In this document: in pieces, positions 11,920 through 12,152 of the stretch
Layout of the letters: every line of letters begins with the position of its first letter
Position numbering within the stretch: the first letter of the stretch is position 1
NCBI GenBank assembly: GCA_947624465.1
Contig: CANQKJ010000036.1
Coordinates: forward strand, 1-12,152
Source: an uncultured Oscillospiraceae bacterium
GTDB taxonomy: Bacteria > Bacillota > Clostridia > Oscillospirales > Oscillospiraceae
Direction of reading: 5' to 3'
DNA: 12,152 nt
Notes under the pieces: model-generated
Database searches by the model: none
What the model saw: only the letters and a program-made list of their open reading frames with translations
Told to the model about the DNA's origin: nothing
Translations under genes and position numbers: made by a program

Positions 11920-12152
11920 TTGATCGAGCGCTTTGACATCGCCGGCTACTGCCGCATCTCGGTGGACGAGGAGCTGGACCGGGACAATGTGTCCATTGAG
12001 AACCAGAAGGCCATCATAGAGGACTTTGTGCGGCGCCGGTTCCCCGACTCCACCCTCACCTTCTATGAGGACCGGGACCGCTCGGGCTACACCTTCGAGC
12101 AGCGGGAGGGCTATCAGGCCATGCGCCGGGGACTCATGTCCCACCGATACGA
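11920..12152 (+). CDS. Large serine recombinase, N-terminal part (partial)
   Basis: The frame runs off the right edge after about 77 codons. It begins with TTG and reads (M)IERFDIAGYCRISVDEEL, followed by NVSIENQKAIIEDFV and FYEDRDRSGYTFEQREGYQA. This is the N-terminal catalytic domain of a serine recombinase: R12 and the catalytic S14 in YCRIS, the conserved SIENQ helix, and a D-R-S-G block. Clostridial enzymes of this type (TnpX/TndX-like) move integrative elements by site-specific recombination. GAAAGGGG lies about nine bases before the TTG, and a promoter at 11800-11828 fits this start. The DNA-binding half is outside the window, so integrity is unknown. Confidence 0.9.
   Translation, partial: MIERFDIAGYCRISVDEELDRDNVSIENQKAIIEDFVRRRFPDSTLTFYEDRDRSGYTFEQREGYQAMRRGLMSHRY

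Overview
The window looks like accessory DNA from a GC-rich, Gram-positive gut Clostridium, probably Oscillospiraceae (Flavonifractor-like). This rests on GC-rich codons, strong AAAGGAGG-type ribosome binding sites, TTG and GTG starts, a type I-C CRISPR-Cas locus and a TnpX-like serine recombinase. The taxon is inferred from style, not from a marker gene.

Left edge (1-764): the first ten codons of an IS256-like transposase point left. A gene-poor stretch follows, then a small unrecognised gene with a perfect terminator. A decayed CRISPR repeat abuts that terminator.

CRISPR-Cas (about 721-7783): a subtype I-C locus is read right to left as cas3, cas5c, cas8c (with an internal cas11c start), cas7c, cas4/cas1, cas2, leader and a six-repeat array. 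It is damaged in two places. cas7c has a one-base deletion in an A run. cas4 and cas1 have collapsed into one in-frame chimera that keeps 28 residues of Cas4 and the catalytic C-terminal domain of Cas1. Adaptation is probably dead and interference doubtful, although cas3, cas5c, cas8c and cas2 are full length.

Toxin region (about 7900-11361): AT-richer DNA with gene remnants leads to a small sigma-region-4 regulator with its own terminator. Next comes a two-gene operon. Its first gene encodes a WHH-type (HNH/ENDO VII) nuclease domain fused to a SUKH (SMI1/KNR4) immunity domain. Three bases later comes a 470-residue cholesterol-dependent cytolysin with the canonical undecapeptide ECTGLAWEWWR and no signal peptide, very like pneumolysin. 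The order enzyme, immunity, cytolysin recalls nga-ifs-slo of Streptococcus pyogenes. This operon is the most interesting content of the window.

Right edge (11362-12152): a small double zinc-ribbon gene lies on the minus strand. The start of a large serine recombinase follows, with a clear extended -10 promoter. Recombination genes at both edges suggest that the toxin operon and the CRISPR locus sit in mobile or formerly mobile DNA.
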